NCBI GenBank assembly: GCA_903871605.1
Contig: CAIQHF010000012.1
Location: 62,001 to 126,000, forward strand
DNA from: an uncultured Sphingomonadaceae bacterium
GTDB lineage: Bacteria > Pseudomonadota > Alphaproteobacteria > Sphingomonadales > Sphingomonadaceae
Direction of reading: 5' to 3'
Length of the DNA: 64,000 nt
Position 1 is the stretch's first letter, and each line of letters starts with the position of its first letter. The translations under genes were made by a program, and so were the position numbers. Below are positions 54,106-63,602 of this stretch, piece by piece. Below the pieces are notes generated by a model. That model did no database searches. It saw only the letters and a program-made list of their open reading frames with translations, and had not been told where the DNA came from.

Positions 54106-54773
54106 CCGCTTTGATCGCACAGCTTGGCGGCGGCCGCCAGCAGCGAGGCGTCGGTCGGCAGGTCCGCCACGGCGACGGCCCGCCAGCCGTCGCCGGCGGC
54201 CCGGCGCGTCGCCTCGCTGATCGCGGCGGTTGCGATCGCGCCGGGATCGACCAGCGATGCGAACAGCGCCGCGGCGCGCGGCGAATGGAGCAGCACGATC
54301 GCATGCGGCAGCAATGCGCGCGCCGCATCGGGCAGCGACGTCACGGCGTCAGCGGCATAGACCAGGCGGCGCTCTATCGCGACGCGCTTATCGCCCGGTT
54401 GGCGATGCTCACGGCCGGCGAGATGGAGCATCCGCTCGATCCCGTCGCGCCGGGCGCGTTCGGCGATCGCATCGATACCGTCGTCGCCGACGACGAGCGT
54501 CGTGAAGCCCGCCGCGCGCGCCGCCGCCGCGGTCGACTCGCCGACCGCATAGAGCGGCAGGTCCGTCAGTTCGCCGAGCGCCGCGCCGCCATGGCGCGCC
54601 GCGTTCGCGCTGGTCATCAGCACCGCCTGCGGCCGGATCGCCGGCAGCGACCAGTCGAGCGGCCGCACCGTGAACAGCGGCGCGGCGATCGCGGCGAAGC
54701 CGAGCGATTCCGCCAGCGCCGCGGTCGCCGAGCCGCCGGGCTCGGGCCTGAGCACGAGCAGCGTCGGCTTCAT
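54102..54773 (-). CDS. hemD: Uroporphyrinogen-III synthase
   Basis: HemD cyclises hydroxymethylbilane to uroporphyrinogen III for heme and related tetrapyrroles. The family is poorly conserved, but the 223-residue length, the LVLRPEPGGSATAALAESLG start, LMTSANAARHG near residue 68 and LYAVGESTAAAARAAGF fit it, and the position after hemC is decisive. ATG 54771-54773 overlaps the hemC stop by four bases; hemC-hemD-mitofilin are all coupled by ATGA overlaps. Confidence 0.9.
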   Translation of the reverse strand: MKPTLLVLRPEPGGSATAALAESLGFAAIAAPLFTVRPLDWSLPAIRPQAVLMTSANAARHGGAALGELTDLPLYAVGESTAAAARAAGFTTLVVGDDGIDAIAERARRDGIERMLHLAGREHRQPGDKRVAIERRLVYAADAVTSLPDAARALLPHAIVLLHSPRAAALFASLVDPGAIATAAISEATRRAAGDGWRAVAVADLPTDASLLAAAAKLCDQSG

Positions 54774-55699
54774 CGCCCGGTGAACAGCCGCGCGATCGCC
54801 GGCGGCGCCTGCGCGCGCAGTCGGTCGGCGAGCGCGCCGGCCTCCTCGGGGCGCGCAGCGGCGATGGTCTGCCGACCGGCACATCTGTGCGCGCCGTCCT
54901 CGCTGAGCAGTTCGGCGACGAGCGCGATGCCGTCGCCGTCGATCCGCGCGAGCGCCGCCACCGGCGAGTGGCAGTCAGCACCCAGCGCCGCGAGCAAAGC
55001 GCGCTCGGCGCGCACGCAGCGATGCGTCGCCAGGTCGTCGATCGCGGCGAGCAGCGCGCGCGTCGCCGCGTCGTCGGCGCGCGCCTCGATGCCGACCGCA
55101 CCCTGCGCGGGGGCGGGCAGCATGACGTCGATCGGCACGGCGTGGCCGACATCGCCCCGCGCCAGCCGGTCGAGCCCGGCGGCGGCGAGCAGCGTGGCAT
55201 CGGCCTCGCCTTCGGCGAGCTTGCGTAGCCGGGTGTCGACATTGCCCCGGAACGGCACGATCGCGACGTCGGGGCGGAGATGTCGGACCTGCGCGGCGCG
55301 ACGTGGCGAAGAGGTGCCGATCCGCGCGCCGTGCGGCAGCGCATCGACGCTCGCCGCACCGACCAGCCGGTCGCGCACGTCGGCGCGCGGCAGCATCGCG
55401 GCGATCGCGATGCCCTCCGGGCGGATCGTCTCGACATCCTTCATCGAGTGGACCGCGAAGTCGATCTCGCCGCCCAGCAGCGCGCGATCGAGCTCCTTGG
55501 TCCACAGCGCCTTGCCGCCGATCTCGGCGAGCGGGCGGTCCTGCACGCGGTCGCCGGTGGTCTTGACCGGTACGATCGCGATCGCAGCCGCATCCCAGCC
55601 ATGCGCGTCGCACAGCGCGGCGGCGACGAGCCGCGCCTGGACGAGCGCGAGCGGCGAACCGCGGGTGCCGAGGCGGAGCGGATGGGGCGGATTGGTCAT
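54770..55699 (-). CDS. hemC: Hydroxymethylbilane synthase
   Basis: HemC joins four porphobilinogens into hydroxymethylbilane. The 309-residue protein has RLGTRGSPLALVQA near residue 8, the catalytic Asp in FAVHSMKDVET near residue 80, and the cysteine that carries the dipyrromethane cofactor in GADCHSPVAAL near residue 242. Normal length and start. It is divergent from tsaD with 46 bases between. Confidence 0.96.
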   Translation of the reverse strand: MTNPPHPLRLGTRGSPLALVQARLVAAALCDAHGWDAAAIAIVPVKTTGDRVQDRPLAEIGGKALWTKELDRALLGGEIDFAVHSMKDVETIRPEGIAIAAMLPRADVRDRLVGAASVDALPHGARIGTSSPRRAAQVRHLRPDVAIVPFRGNVDTRLRKLAEGEADATLLAAAGLDRLARGDVGHAVPIDVMLPAPAQGAVGIEARADDAATRALLAAIDDLATHRCVRAERALLAALGADCHSPVAALARIDGDGIALVAELLSEDGAHRCAGRQTIAAARPEEAGALADRLRAQAPPAIARLFTGR

Positions 55700-55745
55700 G
55701 CGGAGGTTGCTCTAATGGCCTTGCGCGGTGCAGGGAAGCGCCGCC

Positions 55746-56789
55746 ATGCCGACCGCGCCGCTGATCCTCGGACTCGAATCCTCCTGCGACGAGACCGCCG
55801 CCGCCTTGGTCGACGGCGGCCGCGTGATCCTGTCGCACCGGCTGGCGGGGCAGGAGGCCGCGCATCGCCCCTATGGCGGCGTCGTCCCCGAGATCGCCGC
55901 CCGCGCGCATGTCGAGGCGCTGGGCCCGCTGATCGAGGGGGCGCTGGCGGATGCGGGCAAGACGCTCGCCGACGTCGACGCGATCGCCGCGACCGCCGGG
56001 CCCGGACTGATCGGTGGCGTCATGGTCGGGCTGCTGATGGCCAAGGGGCTGGCGCTGTCGGCGGGGAAACCGCTGGTCGCGGTCAACCATCTCGAGGGCC
56101 ATGCGCTGTCGCCACGGCTCGCCGACCCGGGCCTCACCTTTCCCTATCTGCTGCTGCTCGTCTCGGGCGGGCATTGCCAACTGCTGCTGGTCGAGGGGGT
56201 GGCGCGCTACCGCCGGCTCGCGACCACGATCGACGATGCCGCGGGCGAGGCGTTCGACAAGACCGCCAAGCTGCTCGGCCTAGGCTTTCCGGGTGGCCCC
56301 GCGGTCGAGCGCGCGGCGAGGCTGGGCGACGCGACCGCGGTGGCGCTGCCGCGTCCGCTGCTCGGCTCGGCCGAGCCGCATTTCTCCTTTGCCGGGCTCA
56401 AGAGCGCGGTGCTTCGCGCCCGCGATACCGGGCGGCATCGCGCCGAGGACATCGCGGCCGCTTTCCAGCAGGCGGTGGTGGACTGCCTTGTCGACCGGAC
56501 GCGGCGCGCGCTGGGGTCGGCGCAGGGCGCAACCGCGCTGGTCGTCGCGGGCGGGGTGGCGGCCAATGGCCCGGTGCGCGCCGCGCTCCAGGCGGTGGCG
56601 GGCGAGCATGGCCTGCGCTTTTCGGCACCGCCGCTGTGGCTGTGCACCGACAATGCCGCGATGATCGCCTGGGCGGGCGTCGAGCGCTTCCAGGCGGGGC
56701 TGACCGATCCGCTCGACATCCCGGCGCGCCCGCGCTGGCCGCTCGATCCGTCCGCCGAGGCGGTGCGCGGCGCGGGGGTGAAGGCATGA
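55746..56789 (+). CDS. tsaD: tRNA threonylcarbamoyltransferase TsaD
   Basis: TsaD transfers threonylcarbamoyl to A37 of ANN-decoding tRNAs, with TsaB and TsaE. The 347-residue ASKHA-fold protein has [19 protein letters not shown] near residue 6, the iron-binding pair in [12 protein letters not shown] near residue 114 and [18 protein letters not shown] 55746 has an AGGGAAG box; a GTG at 55728 would add six residues. It overlaps gpsA by four bases. Confidence 0.95.
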   Translation: MPTAPLILGLESSCDETAAALVDGGRVILSHRLAGQEAAHRPYGGVVPEIAARAHVEALGPLIEGALADAGKTLADVDAIAATAGPGLIGGVMVGLLMAKGLALSAGKPLVAVNHLEGHALSPRLADPGLTFPYLLLLVSGGHCQLLLVEGVARYRRLATTIDDAAGEAFDKTAKLLGLGFPGGPAVERAARLGDATAVALPRPLLGSAEPHFSFAGLKSAVLRARDTGRHRAEDIAAAFQQAVVDCLVDRTRRALGSAQGATALVVAGGVAANGPVRAALQAVAGEHGLRFSAPPLWLCTDNAAMIAWAGVERFQAGLTDPLDIPARPRWPLDPSAEAVRGAGVKA

Positions 56790-57763
56790 AGCTCGGGATC
56801 ATCGGGGGCGGCGCCTGGGGCACCGCGCTGGCGCAGGTCGCGATCGCGGGCGGCCCGGTGACGTTGTGGGCGCGCTCGACCGAGCTGGCCGCCGCGATCA
56901 ACGCCGATCATGTCAATGCCGCCTATCTGCCCGGGATCGCGCTCTCGCCGGCCATCTTTGCGACCAGCGATGCCGCGGCGCTGAAAGCGTGCGACGCCTG
57001 GCTTCTCGTCACCCCGGCGCAGCATCTGCGCAACGTCATGGCGCGGTTGCCGGTTACCGGCGCGCCGCTGATCCTGTGTGCCAAGGGGATCGAGGCGGGA
57101 ACCCGGCTGCTGATGTCCGAGCTCGCCGCCGAGCTGCGCCCCGCCGCACCGATCGCGGTGCTCTCGGGCCCGACCTTCGCGCACGAGGTCGCCGCCGGTC
57201 TGCCCACCGCGATCACGCTCGCCTGCGCCGACGAGACTTTGGCGGCGACGCTCGCCGCCCGGCTCGCGCGACCGGCGTTCCGCCCCTATCGATCGGACGA
57301 CGTGCTCGGCGCCGAGATCGGCGGCGCGGTCAAGAATGTGCTGGCGATCGCCTGCGGCGTCGTCGCGGGGCGCGGGCTCGGGCAGAATGCGGCGGCGGCG
57401 CTGATCGCGCGCGGCTTCGCCGAGATGGTGCGCTTCGGCGCCGCCCGAGGTGCTCGTGCGGAGACGCTGGCGGGGCTGTCCGGCCTCGGCGATCTGGTGC
57501 TGACCTGCTCATCGACCAGTTCGCGTAACTATTCGCTGGGGCTCGGCCTGGGACGTGGCGAGAGCGCCGACTCGCTGCTCGCGCATCGCCGCACTGTCGC
57601 GGAGGGCGCCTCGACCGCCCCCGTGCTCGCCGAGGCGGCGCGCACGTGCGGGGTCGAGATGCCGATCGTCGAGGCGGTGCGCGATCTGCTCGTCGGCGCG
57701 GCGTCGGTCGATGCGGTCGTCGAGCGGCTGCTGGCGCGCCCGCTCAGGGACGAGGCGCGGTGA
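56786..57763 (+). CDS. gpsA: Glycerol-3-phosphate dehydrogenase [NAD(P)+]
   Basis: GpsA reduces dihydroxyacetone phosphate to sn-glycerol 3-phosphate for phospholipid synthesis. The 325-residue protein starts with the dinucleotide fold [15 protein letters not shown], contains [17 protein letters not shown] near residue 131 and the catalytic-lysine segment [16 protein letters not shown] near residue 178, followed by [18 protein letters not shown] overlap with tsaD. Confidence 0.96.
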   Translation: MKLGIIGGGAWGTALAQVAIAGGPVTLWARSTELAAAINADHVNAAYLPGIALSPAIFATSDAAALKACDAWLLVTPAQHLRNVMARLPVTGAPLILCAKGIEAGTRLLMSELAAELRPAAPIAVLSGPTFAHEVAAGLPTAITLACADETLAATLAARLARPAFRPYRSDDVLGAEIGGAVKNVLAIACGVVAGRGLGQNAAAALIARGFAEMVRFGAARGARAETLAGLSGLGDLVLTCSSTSSRNYSLGLGLGRGESADSLLAHRRTVAEGASTAPVLAEAARTCGVEMPIVEAVRDLLVGAASVDAVVERLLARPLRDEAR

Positions 57764-57787
57764 GGCGAGACAGCTCGAGCCTCATAA

Positions 57788-57888
57788 GCCCCTCCCCTTC
57801 AGGGGAGGGGTTGGGGTGGGGCCTGTCCGCAGGCGCCGCGTTCGATAGTGACGCCCCACCCCCGACCCCTCCCCTGAAGGGGAGGGGA
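57788..57888 (+). repeat. Paired palindromic repeat after gpsA
   Basis: The left arm CCCCTCCCCTTCAGGGGAGG, then GGTTGGGGTGGGG, is mirrored by CCCCACCCCCGACCCCTCCC, then CTGAAGGGGAGGGG. The arms are near-perfect inverse copies some 30 bases apart. Shorter relatives are at 36745-36881 and 63484-63598. Confidence 0.75.
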
Positions 57889-57895
57889 GAATCCC

Positions 57896-58066
57896 TCAGA
57901 AATCGATCGCGATGCCCTTTTTCTCCCAGTCGCCGTAGCGCGTGGGATCGAGCGGATCGAGTGTGTCGTGCGAGGCTTCTGGCTGCGGCACCGGCGGACT
58001 CGGCGACAGGTGCGCAGGCGCTTTCACATTCTCGGGGCGTTCGCCGGGACGTCGTTCGGTCATCAT
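57896..58066 (-). CDS. DUF1674 protein, SDHAF4-like assembly factor
   Basis: A 56-residue protein ending in RYGDWEKKGIAIDF, which is the conserved C-terminus of DUF1674. Its eukaryotic members, SDHAF4/Sdh8, protect the flavoprotein subunit of succinate dehydrogenase during assembly; the bacterial ones are presumed to do the same. The N-terminal 35 residues are Pro-rich and variable. The first of two tandem ATGs (58064-58066) is used; AGGAG lies four bases before it. No sdh genes are in the window. Confidence 0.85.
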   Translation of the reverse strand: MMTERRPGERPENVKAPAHLSPSPPVPQPEASHDTLDPLDPTRYGDWEKKGIAIDF

Positions 58067-58112
58067 CAATCTCCTGTCGCAAGATCGGCCTCCGCATGAC
58101 GATACGCAACCC

Positions 58113-59378
58113 ATGACCGCGCCCGCGATCGAACCCGCCGGCACCCCCGCACGCCGCGCCGCGCTGCGGCTGCTCGATGCGGTGCTGCGCCGCGGCCTGC
58201 CGCTCGAGGCGGCGCTGTCGGCGTCGACCAGCGTGCTCAAGCGCCCCGACGATCGCGGTCTCGCGCGGGCGATCGCGTCCGAAGCGCTGCGCCGGCTGCC
58301 CGATCTCGACGCCTTGATCGATTCGGCGACGAGCAAGCCGCTCCCCGATGACGCCAAGGCGCGCTTCGCGCTGCGCATCGCGCTCGTCCAGGCGCTGGCG
58401 ATGAACACGCCGCCGCACGCCGCGATCGCGACCGCGCTGCCGCTGGTCGACGGCGGCCCGCGCCGGCTCGTCCACGGCGTGTTCGGCACGCTGATGCGCG
58501 GCGGGGCGACGCTACCCGAGCTACCGCATCTCCCGACGCCGGTGTGGGCGCGCTGGCAGGTATGGGGCGAGGCGGCGGTCGAGGCGGCGCGCACCGGACT
58601 TGCCGGACGGCCGCCGCTCGACCTCACGCTCGCCGATCCCTCCGCTACTGCCGAATGGGCCGAGCGGCTGAACGCCACCAGCCTGATGCCCGGCCATCTC
58701 CGTCTCGATGCGTCCGACGTCACCGTGCTGCCCGGCTATGACGCGGGTGCCTGGTGGGTGCAGGACATCGCCGCCTCGCTCCCCGCGCGCTTGCTCGGCA
58801 AGCCCGGCGCGGCGGGCACCGCCCTCGATCTGTGCGCCGCGCCGGGCGGCAAGACGCTGCAGCTCGCCGCAGCCGGCTGGGACGTCACCGGCGTCGAGCT
58901 CGCGCCGGTTCGTCTGGCACGACTTCGCGACAACCTGATCCGCACCGCGCTGCCCGCGACATTGGTCGAGGCCGACGTGATGACGTGGCAGCCATCGGCG
59001 CCGGTCGATGCGCTGCTGCTCGACGCGCCCTGCTCGGCCACCGGCATCTATCGACGCCATCCCGACGTGCTTCACCGCGTCCGCGCACCCGCCATCGCCG
59101 AGCTGGCGACGCAGCAGGCCGCGATGCTCGCGCGCGCCGCCGAGTGGGTGAAGCCGGGCGGCAGGCTCGTCTATGCGGTCTGCTCGCTCGAGCCGCAGGA
59201 GGGCGAGCGCGTCGCGGCGGCGGCTGGTGGCGGCCTCGTCGTCGATCCGATCCGCGCCGACGAGCTGCCCGCGGGCCTCGCGCCCACCCCCGAAGGCTGG
59301 CTGCGCATCCCGCCCGGCGCGCTCGCCGGGGCGGGGGGCTGCGACGGCTTCTTCATCGCACGCTTCGTCAAGTCTTGA
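58113..59378 (+). CDS. rsmB: 16S rRNA m5C methyltransferase, RsmB/Sun type
   Basis: RsmB methylates C967 of 16S rRNA. The 421-residue protein has the N-terminal NusB-like helical domain (ARRAALRLLDAVLRRGLPLE) and a Rossmann methyltransferase domain: DLCAAPGGKTLQLAAAGWD near residue 236, the two catalytic cysteines in LLDAPCSATGIYRRHPD near residue 305 and VYAVCSLEPQEGE near residue 356. ATG 58113 follows the DUF1674 gene's divergent start by 46 bases. It heads rsmB-rpe-heparinase-purH on the plus strand. Confidence 0.92.
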   Translation: MTAPAIEPAGTPARRAALRLLDAVLRRGLPLEAALSASTSVLKRPDDRGLARAIASEALRRLPDLDALIDSATSKPLPDDAKARFALRIALVQALAMNTPPHAAIATALPLVDGGPRRLVHGVFGTLMRGGATLPELPHLPTPVWARWQVWGEAAVEAARTGLAGRPPLDLTLADPSATAEWAERLNATSLMPGHLRLDASDVTVLPGYDAGAWWVQDIAASLPARLLGKPGAAGTALDLCAAPGGKTLQLAAAGWDVTGVELAPVRLARLRDNLIRTALPATLVEADVMTWQPSAPVDALLLDAPCSATGIYRRHPDVLHRVRAPAIAELATQQAAMLARAAEWVKPGGRLVYAVCSLEPQEGERVAAAAGGGLVVDPIRADELPAGLAPTPEGWLRIPPGALAGAGGCDGFFIARFVKS

Positions 59379-59426
59379 CGCGTCAAGCCTTGATGCCGGA
59401 CGCCGCTTGGCGCTAGGCGGGACGCC

Positions 59427-60089
59427 ATGGTCAAGCCGGTCCGCATCGCCCCGTCGATCCTGTCGTCCGATTTCGCGCGGCTGGGCGAGGAGGTGCGCGC
59501 GATCGATGCCGCCGGTGCCGACTGGATCCATGTCGATGTGATGGACGGCCATTTCGTCCCCAACCTCACGATCGGCCCCGCGGTGGTGAAGGCCTTGCGC
59601 CCGCACACGCAAAAGCCGTTCGACGTCCATCTGATGATCTCGCCGATCGATTCCTATCTCGAGGCGTTCGCCGAGGCCGGCGCGGATTGCCTGACGGTGC
59701 ACCCCGAGGCGGGCCCGCACATCCACCGCACCGTCCAGACGATCAAGCATCTGGGCAAGCGCGCCGGCGTCGTGCTGTGTCCCGCGACCAACGAGGACGC
59801 GCTCGACTATCTGCTCGATACGATCGACCTCGTGCTGGTGATGACGGTCAACCCCGGCTTCGGCGGGCAGAGCTTCCTCGACTCGCAGCTCAAGAAGATC
59901 GAGCGGATCCGCGCGATGATCGATTCGACCGGGCGCGACATCGATCTCGAGGTCGATGGCGGCGTCGATCATGCGACCGCGCCGCTGTGCCTCGCGGCGG
60001 GCGCCGACGCGCTGGTCGCGGGCACCGCCACCTTCAAGGGCGGCGCCGGCGCCTATGCCGCCAACATCGCCGCGCTGCGCGGGGCCTGA
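59427..60089 (+). CDS. rpe: Ribulose-phosphate 3-epimerase
   Basis: Rpe interconverts ribulose 5-phosphate and xylulose 5-phosphate in the pentose phosphate pathway. The 220-residue TIM barrel has [17 protein letters not shown], the metal-binding [19 protein letters not shown] near residue 32, [13 protein letters not shown] near residue 141 and EVDGGVD near residue 176. Usual length. It starts 48 bases after rsmB. Confidence 0.97.
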   Translation: MVKPVRIAPSILSSDFARLGEEVRAIDAAGADWIHVDVMDGHFVPNLTIGPAVVKALRPHTQKPFDVHLMISPIDSYLEAFAEAGADCLTVHPEAGPHIHRTVQTIKHLGKRAGVVLCPATNEDALDYLLDTIDLVLVMTVNPGFGGQSFLDSQLKKIERIRAMIDSTGRDIDLEVDGGVDHATAPLCLAAGADALVAGTATFKGGAGAYAANIAALRGA

Positions 60090-60093
60090 CGGA

Positions 60094-61866
60094 ATGACCG
60101 CCGCCCGCCGGATCGCGCCAGGCTCGAGCGAGCCCGAGACCGACGCGACTCCGGAACCCGGCGCGGACGGCATCGAACCCGGCCGCCGGCTGATCCGCAT
60201 CGGCGACGATCGCGGTGCCAGCCTCGCCGAACGTGTCGCTGCGCGCTTCCACCGGCTGACCTGGGGCACGCCGCTTCACGCGCTGCGGCTGCGTGGACGC
60301 TTTCCGCTCAAGCTGCTCGGCGTGCCGCGCGATCCGATCGCGGGCGATCGCGAGACCGGGCTCGACATCATCGACGGTGAGATCGGCCGGGGCCGCGAGC
60401 GTACCGACACCGCGACACTCGATTTCGCCGCCACCGGCCGATCGAGCGGCTTTGCCGACTATCTGCAAGGCTTCGCCTGGCTCCGCGACCTCGCCGCCTC
60501 GGGCCCGCGCGCGCAGGCGGCGCCCGTCGCCGAGGCGCTGACCCGACGCTGGCTCGATCGCCATGCCGCCGCGGTCGACGATGCCGGTTGGCGTGCCGAC
60601 CTGTGGGGCAGGCGAATCCTCGCCTGGACCGCGCATGCGCCGCTGATCCTCTCCTCGTCCGATCTCGTCTATCGGTCGTCGGTGCTCAATACTCTGGCGC
60701 GCGGCGCGCGGCATCTCGATCGCTCGGCGGAAAAGGCGCCGACCGGCTTGCCGCGCGTCGCGGCTTATGCGGGCTCGATCGCGGCGGGGATGCTGATCCC
60801 CGGTGGCGAACCGCGGCTGCTATACGGCGAGCAGGGCATCGCCAAGGCGCTCGGGCAGGCGGTGCACAGCGACGGCGGGATCGTCAGCCGTTCGCCGGTC
60901 GAGCTCGCCGAACTGGTCGAACTGCTCGCGCAGCTGATCGCGGTCTATGACGAATGCCGCCGCGAGGTGCCGCTGGCGATCGCGCAGGCGCTGGCGAGGG
61001 CGGTGCCGGCGTTGCTCGGCGTGACGCTCGGCGACGGCGCGCTGTCGAGCTGGCAGGGCGGCGGCCCCCTGTCGGCGGATCGCGTCGCGCGCACCATCGC
61101 CGCGTCGGGGATCCGCACCCGCCCGCTGCGCCAGTCGCGCGAATGGGGATTTCAGCGGCTCGCCGGCGGCGCCACCATCGTCGTCGCTGATTGCGCGCCG
61201 CCGCCGGCCTCGCGGCTGGCGCGCGGCGGCTGCGCCTCGACGCTGGCGTTCGAGCTGAGCGACGGCCCGCACCGGATCGTCGTCAATTGCGGCGGGGATC
61301 GGCCGTGGGGCGGGCTGCCGCATGCGATCGCCGAGGCGCTGCGCACCAGCGCGGCGCATTCGACGCTGATCCTCTCCGATTCCAATTCCACCGCGATCCA
61401 CGCCGACGGCTCGCTCGGCAAGGGCGTCACGCTCGTCGAGCTCGATCGGCAGGAGCAGGAGAGCGCGAGCCGGATCGAGGCGACGCACGATGGCTATGTC
61501 CGCCGCTTCGGGCTCAAGCATTGCCGCAAGCTGATGCTTTCGGCCGATGGTCGCGAGCTTGGCGGCGAAGACGTGCTGCTGCCCGCGGGGGTGCGCAAAT
61601 CCGCGGTCCCGATCGGCTTTGCGCTGCGCTTTCACCTCGGCCCCGGCGTCGAGCCGACCCCGACCGCGGACGGGCTTGGCGCGTTGCTCCGCATCGACGG
61701 CGGGCCGCTGTGGCAGTTTCGCTGTCGCGGCGGATCGCTGGTGATCGAGGAGAGCCTGTCGATCGACGGGCGCGGTCGCCCCGTCGCCGCATCGCAGCTC
61801 GTCGTCTCGGGCGAAACGCCCGCGGGCGGCACCAGCATTTCCTGGGCGCTCAAGCGCGCCGGCTAA
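60094..61866 (+). CDS. Heparinase II/III-family protein
   Basis: A 590-residue protein with the layout of alphaproteobacterial heparinase II/III-like proteins: an alpha-helical barrel part (about residues 110-340, LQGFAWLRDLAAS, WRADLWGRRILAW) and a beta-sandwich half (about 380-590, FELSDGPHRIVVNCGG, HSTLILSDSNSTAIH, EATHDGYVRRFGLKHCRKL). No secretion signal is seen, and substrates of this group are unknown; the name implies polysaccharide lyase folds, not proven activity. ATG 60094 has a GGA box and lies four bases after the rpe stop. purH starts 15 bases after its end. Confidence 0.88.
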   Translation: MTAARRIAPGSSEPETDATPEPGADGIEPGRRLIRIGDDRGASLAERVAARFHRLTWGTPLHALRLRGRFPLKLLGVPRDPIAGDRETGLDIIDGEIGRGRERTDTATLDFAATGRSSGFADYLQGFAWLRDLAASGPRAQAAPVAEALTRRWLDRHAAAVDDAGWRADLWGRRILAWTAHAPLILSSSDLVYRSSVLNTLARGARHLDRSAEKAPTGLPRVAAYAGSIAAGMLIPGGEPRLLYGEQGIAKALGQAVHSDGGIVSRSPVELAELVELLAQLIAVYDECRREVPLAIAQALARAVPALLGVTLGDGALSSWQGGGPLSADRVARTIAASGIRTRPLRQSREWGFQRLAGGATIVVADCAPPPASRLARGGCASTLAFELSDGPHRIVVNCGGDRPWGGLPHAIAEALRTSAAHSTLILSDSNSTAIHADGSLGKGVTLVELDRQEQESASRIEATHDGYVRRFGLKHCRKLMLSADGRELGGEDVLLPAGVRKSAVPIGFALRFHLGPGVEPTPTADGLGALLRIDGGPLWQFRCRGGSLVIEESLSIDGRGRPVAASQLVVSGETPAGGTSISWALKRAG

Positions 61867-61881
61867 TCATCTGAGGATATC

Positions 61882-63471
61882 ATGGCGAACGTGAAGATCA
61901 CCCGGGCATTGCTGTCCGTGTCGGACAAGAGCGGCCTGGCCGAGCTGGGCGCGGCGCTCGCGCGGCACGGTGTCGAGCTGGTCTCGACCGGCGGCACCGC
62001 CAAGGCGCTGCGCGACGCGGGGCTGGCCGTCCAGGACGTCTCGGAGCTCACCGGCTTCCCCGAAATGATGGACGGCCGCGTCAAGACGCTCCACCCCAAG
62101 GTCCATGGCGGATTGCTCGCGGTGCGCGACGACGCAGCGCATGCGCAGGCGATGGTCGACCACGGCATCGCGCCGATCGACCTCGTCGTGGTCAACCTCT
62201 ACCCGTTCGCGCAGACCGTCGCCAAGGGCGCCGAACGCGACGAGATCATCGAGAATATCGACATCGGCGGCCCGTCGATGGTGCGCTCCGCCGCCAAGAA
62301 CCACGCCTTCGTCGCTTGTCTGACCGATCCCGCCGACTATGCGGCGATCATCGCCGAGCTCGACGCAAACGCCGGCGCGACGACGCTCGCGACGCGCCGC
62401 ATGCTCGCCGCCAAGGCATATGCGGCGACCGCGGCCTATGACGCGATGATCGCGTCCTGGTTCGCCCATGCCGATCAGGGGCAGATGTTTCCCGACATGC
62501 TGTCGGTCCCGATCCGCAAGGCCGCGTCGCTCCGTTACGGCGAGAACCCGCATCAGCAGGCCGCGCTCTATGTGCCCGTCGGGCCCTCGACGCGCGGCAT
62601 CGCGCAGGCCGAGCAGATTCAGGGCAAGGAACTCAGCTACAATAATTACAATGACGCCGACGCCGCGCTCGAGCTCGTCGCCGAATTCCGCGACGGGCCG
62701 CCGACGGTGGTGATCGTCAAGCATGCCAATCCCTGTGGCGTTGCCACGGGCGAGACGCTGGTCGAGGCCTATGAGGCGGCGCTGGCGTGCGACAGCGTGT
62801 CGGCGTTCGGCGGGATCATCGCGGTCAACCGCCCGCTCGACGGGCCGACCGCCGAGGCGATTTCGGGCATTTTCACCGAGGTGGTGGTCGCGCCCGCCGC
62901 CGACGATGCGGCGAAGGCCGTGTTTGCGAAGAAGAAGAATCTGCGGCTGCTGCTCTCGGGCGATCTGCCCGACGCCAGGCGCCCGGGATTAATGATGAAG
63001 AGCATCGCCGGCGGCATGCTCGTCCAGTCACGCGACAATGGCGCGATCGCGGAGGCCGATCTCAAGGTGGTGACGAAGCGCCAGCCGACGGACCAGGAAC
63101 TCGCCGATTGCCTGTTCGCCTGGACCGTCGCCAAGCACGTCAAGTCCAACGCGATCGTCTACGCCAAGGGCGGCGCGACCGCGGGTGTCGGCGCGGGACA
63201 GATGAACCGGCTCGAGAGCGCGCGGATCGCGGCATGGAAGGCGAAGGACGCCGCCGAGAAGGCCGGATGGGCCGAGCCGCGCACGATCGGGTCCGCGGTC
63301 GCCTCGGACGCCTTCTTCCCGTTCGCCGACGGGCTGCTCGCCGCGGTCGAGGCGGGCGCCACCGCGGTGATCCAGCCGGGCGGCTCGATCCGCGACGAGG
63401 ATGTGATCGCCGCCGCCGACGCGGCGGGACTGGCGATGCTGTTCACCGGGATGCGCCACTTCCGGCACTGA
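61882..63471 (+). CDS. purH: Bifunctional AICAR transformylase/IMP cyclohydrolase
   Basis: PurH carries out the last two steps to IMP. The 529-residue protein has the N-terminal MGS-like cyclohydrolase domain ([31 protein letters not shown] near residue 36, [19 protein letters not shown]) and the AICAR transformylase domain with [13 protein letters not shown] near residue 215 and [13 protein letters not shown] near residue 280. A weak GAGGA-type box precedes ATG 61882. It is the last gene of the plus-strand run. Confidence 0.97.
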   Translation: MANVKITRALLSVSDKSGLAELGAALARHGVELVSTGGTAKALRDAGLAVQDVSELTGFPEMMDGRVKTLHPKVHGGLLAVRDDAAHAQAMVDHGIAPIDLVVVNLYPFAQTVAKGAERDEIIENIDIGGPSMVRSAAKNHAFVACLTDPADYAAIIAELDANAGATTLATRRMLAAKAYAATAAYDAMIASWFAHADQGQMFPDMLSVPIRKAASLRYGENPHQQAALYVPVGPSTRGIAQAEQIQGKELSYNNYNDADAALELVAEFRDGPPTVVIVKHANPCGVATGETLVEAYEAALACDSVSAFGGIIAVNRPLDGPTAEAISGIFTEVVVAPAADDAAKAVFAKKKNLRLLLSGDLPDARRPGLMMKSIAGGMLVQSRDNGAIAEADLKVVTKRQPTDQELADCLFAWTVAKHVKSNAIVYAKGGATAGVGAGQMNRLESARIAAWKAKDAAEKAGWAEPRTIGSAVASDAFFPFADGLLAAVEAGATAVIQPGGSIRDEDVIAAADAAGLAMLFTGMRHFRH

Positions 63472-63483
63472 GCCGAACATCTT

Positions 63484-63598
63484 CCTCCCCGCGCGAAGGG
63501 GGAGCGGACCATGCGAAGCATGGTGGAGAGAGCCGGCGCCGCGCATCCCTCTCCACCACCCTGCGGGCGTTCCCCTCCCCATCTTTGATGGGGAGGGC
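63484..63598 (+). repeat. Paired palindromic repeat after purH
   Basis: The left arm reads CTCCCCGCGCGAAGGGGGAG then CGGACCATGCGAAGCATGGT and GGAGAG. The right arm reads CTCTCCACCACCCTGCGGGC then GTTCCCCTCCCCATCTTTGA and TGGGGAGG. Each arm has nested hairpins. It lies between purH and a convergent membrane-protein gene. Confidence 0.65.
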
Positions 63599-63602
63599 GG
63601 CG

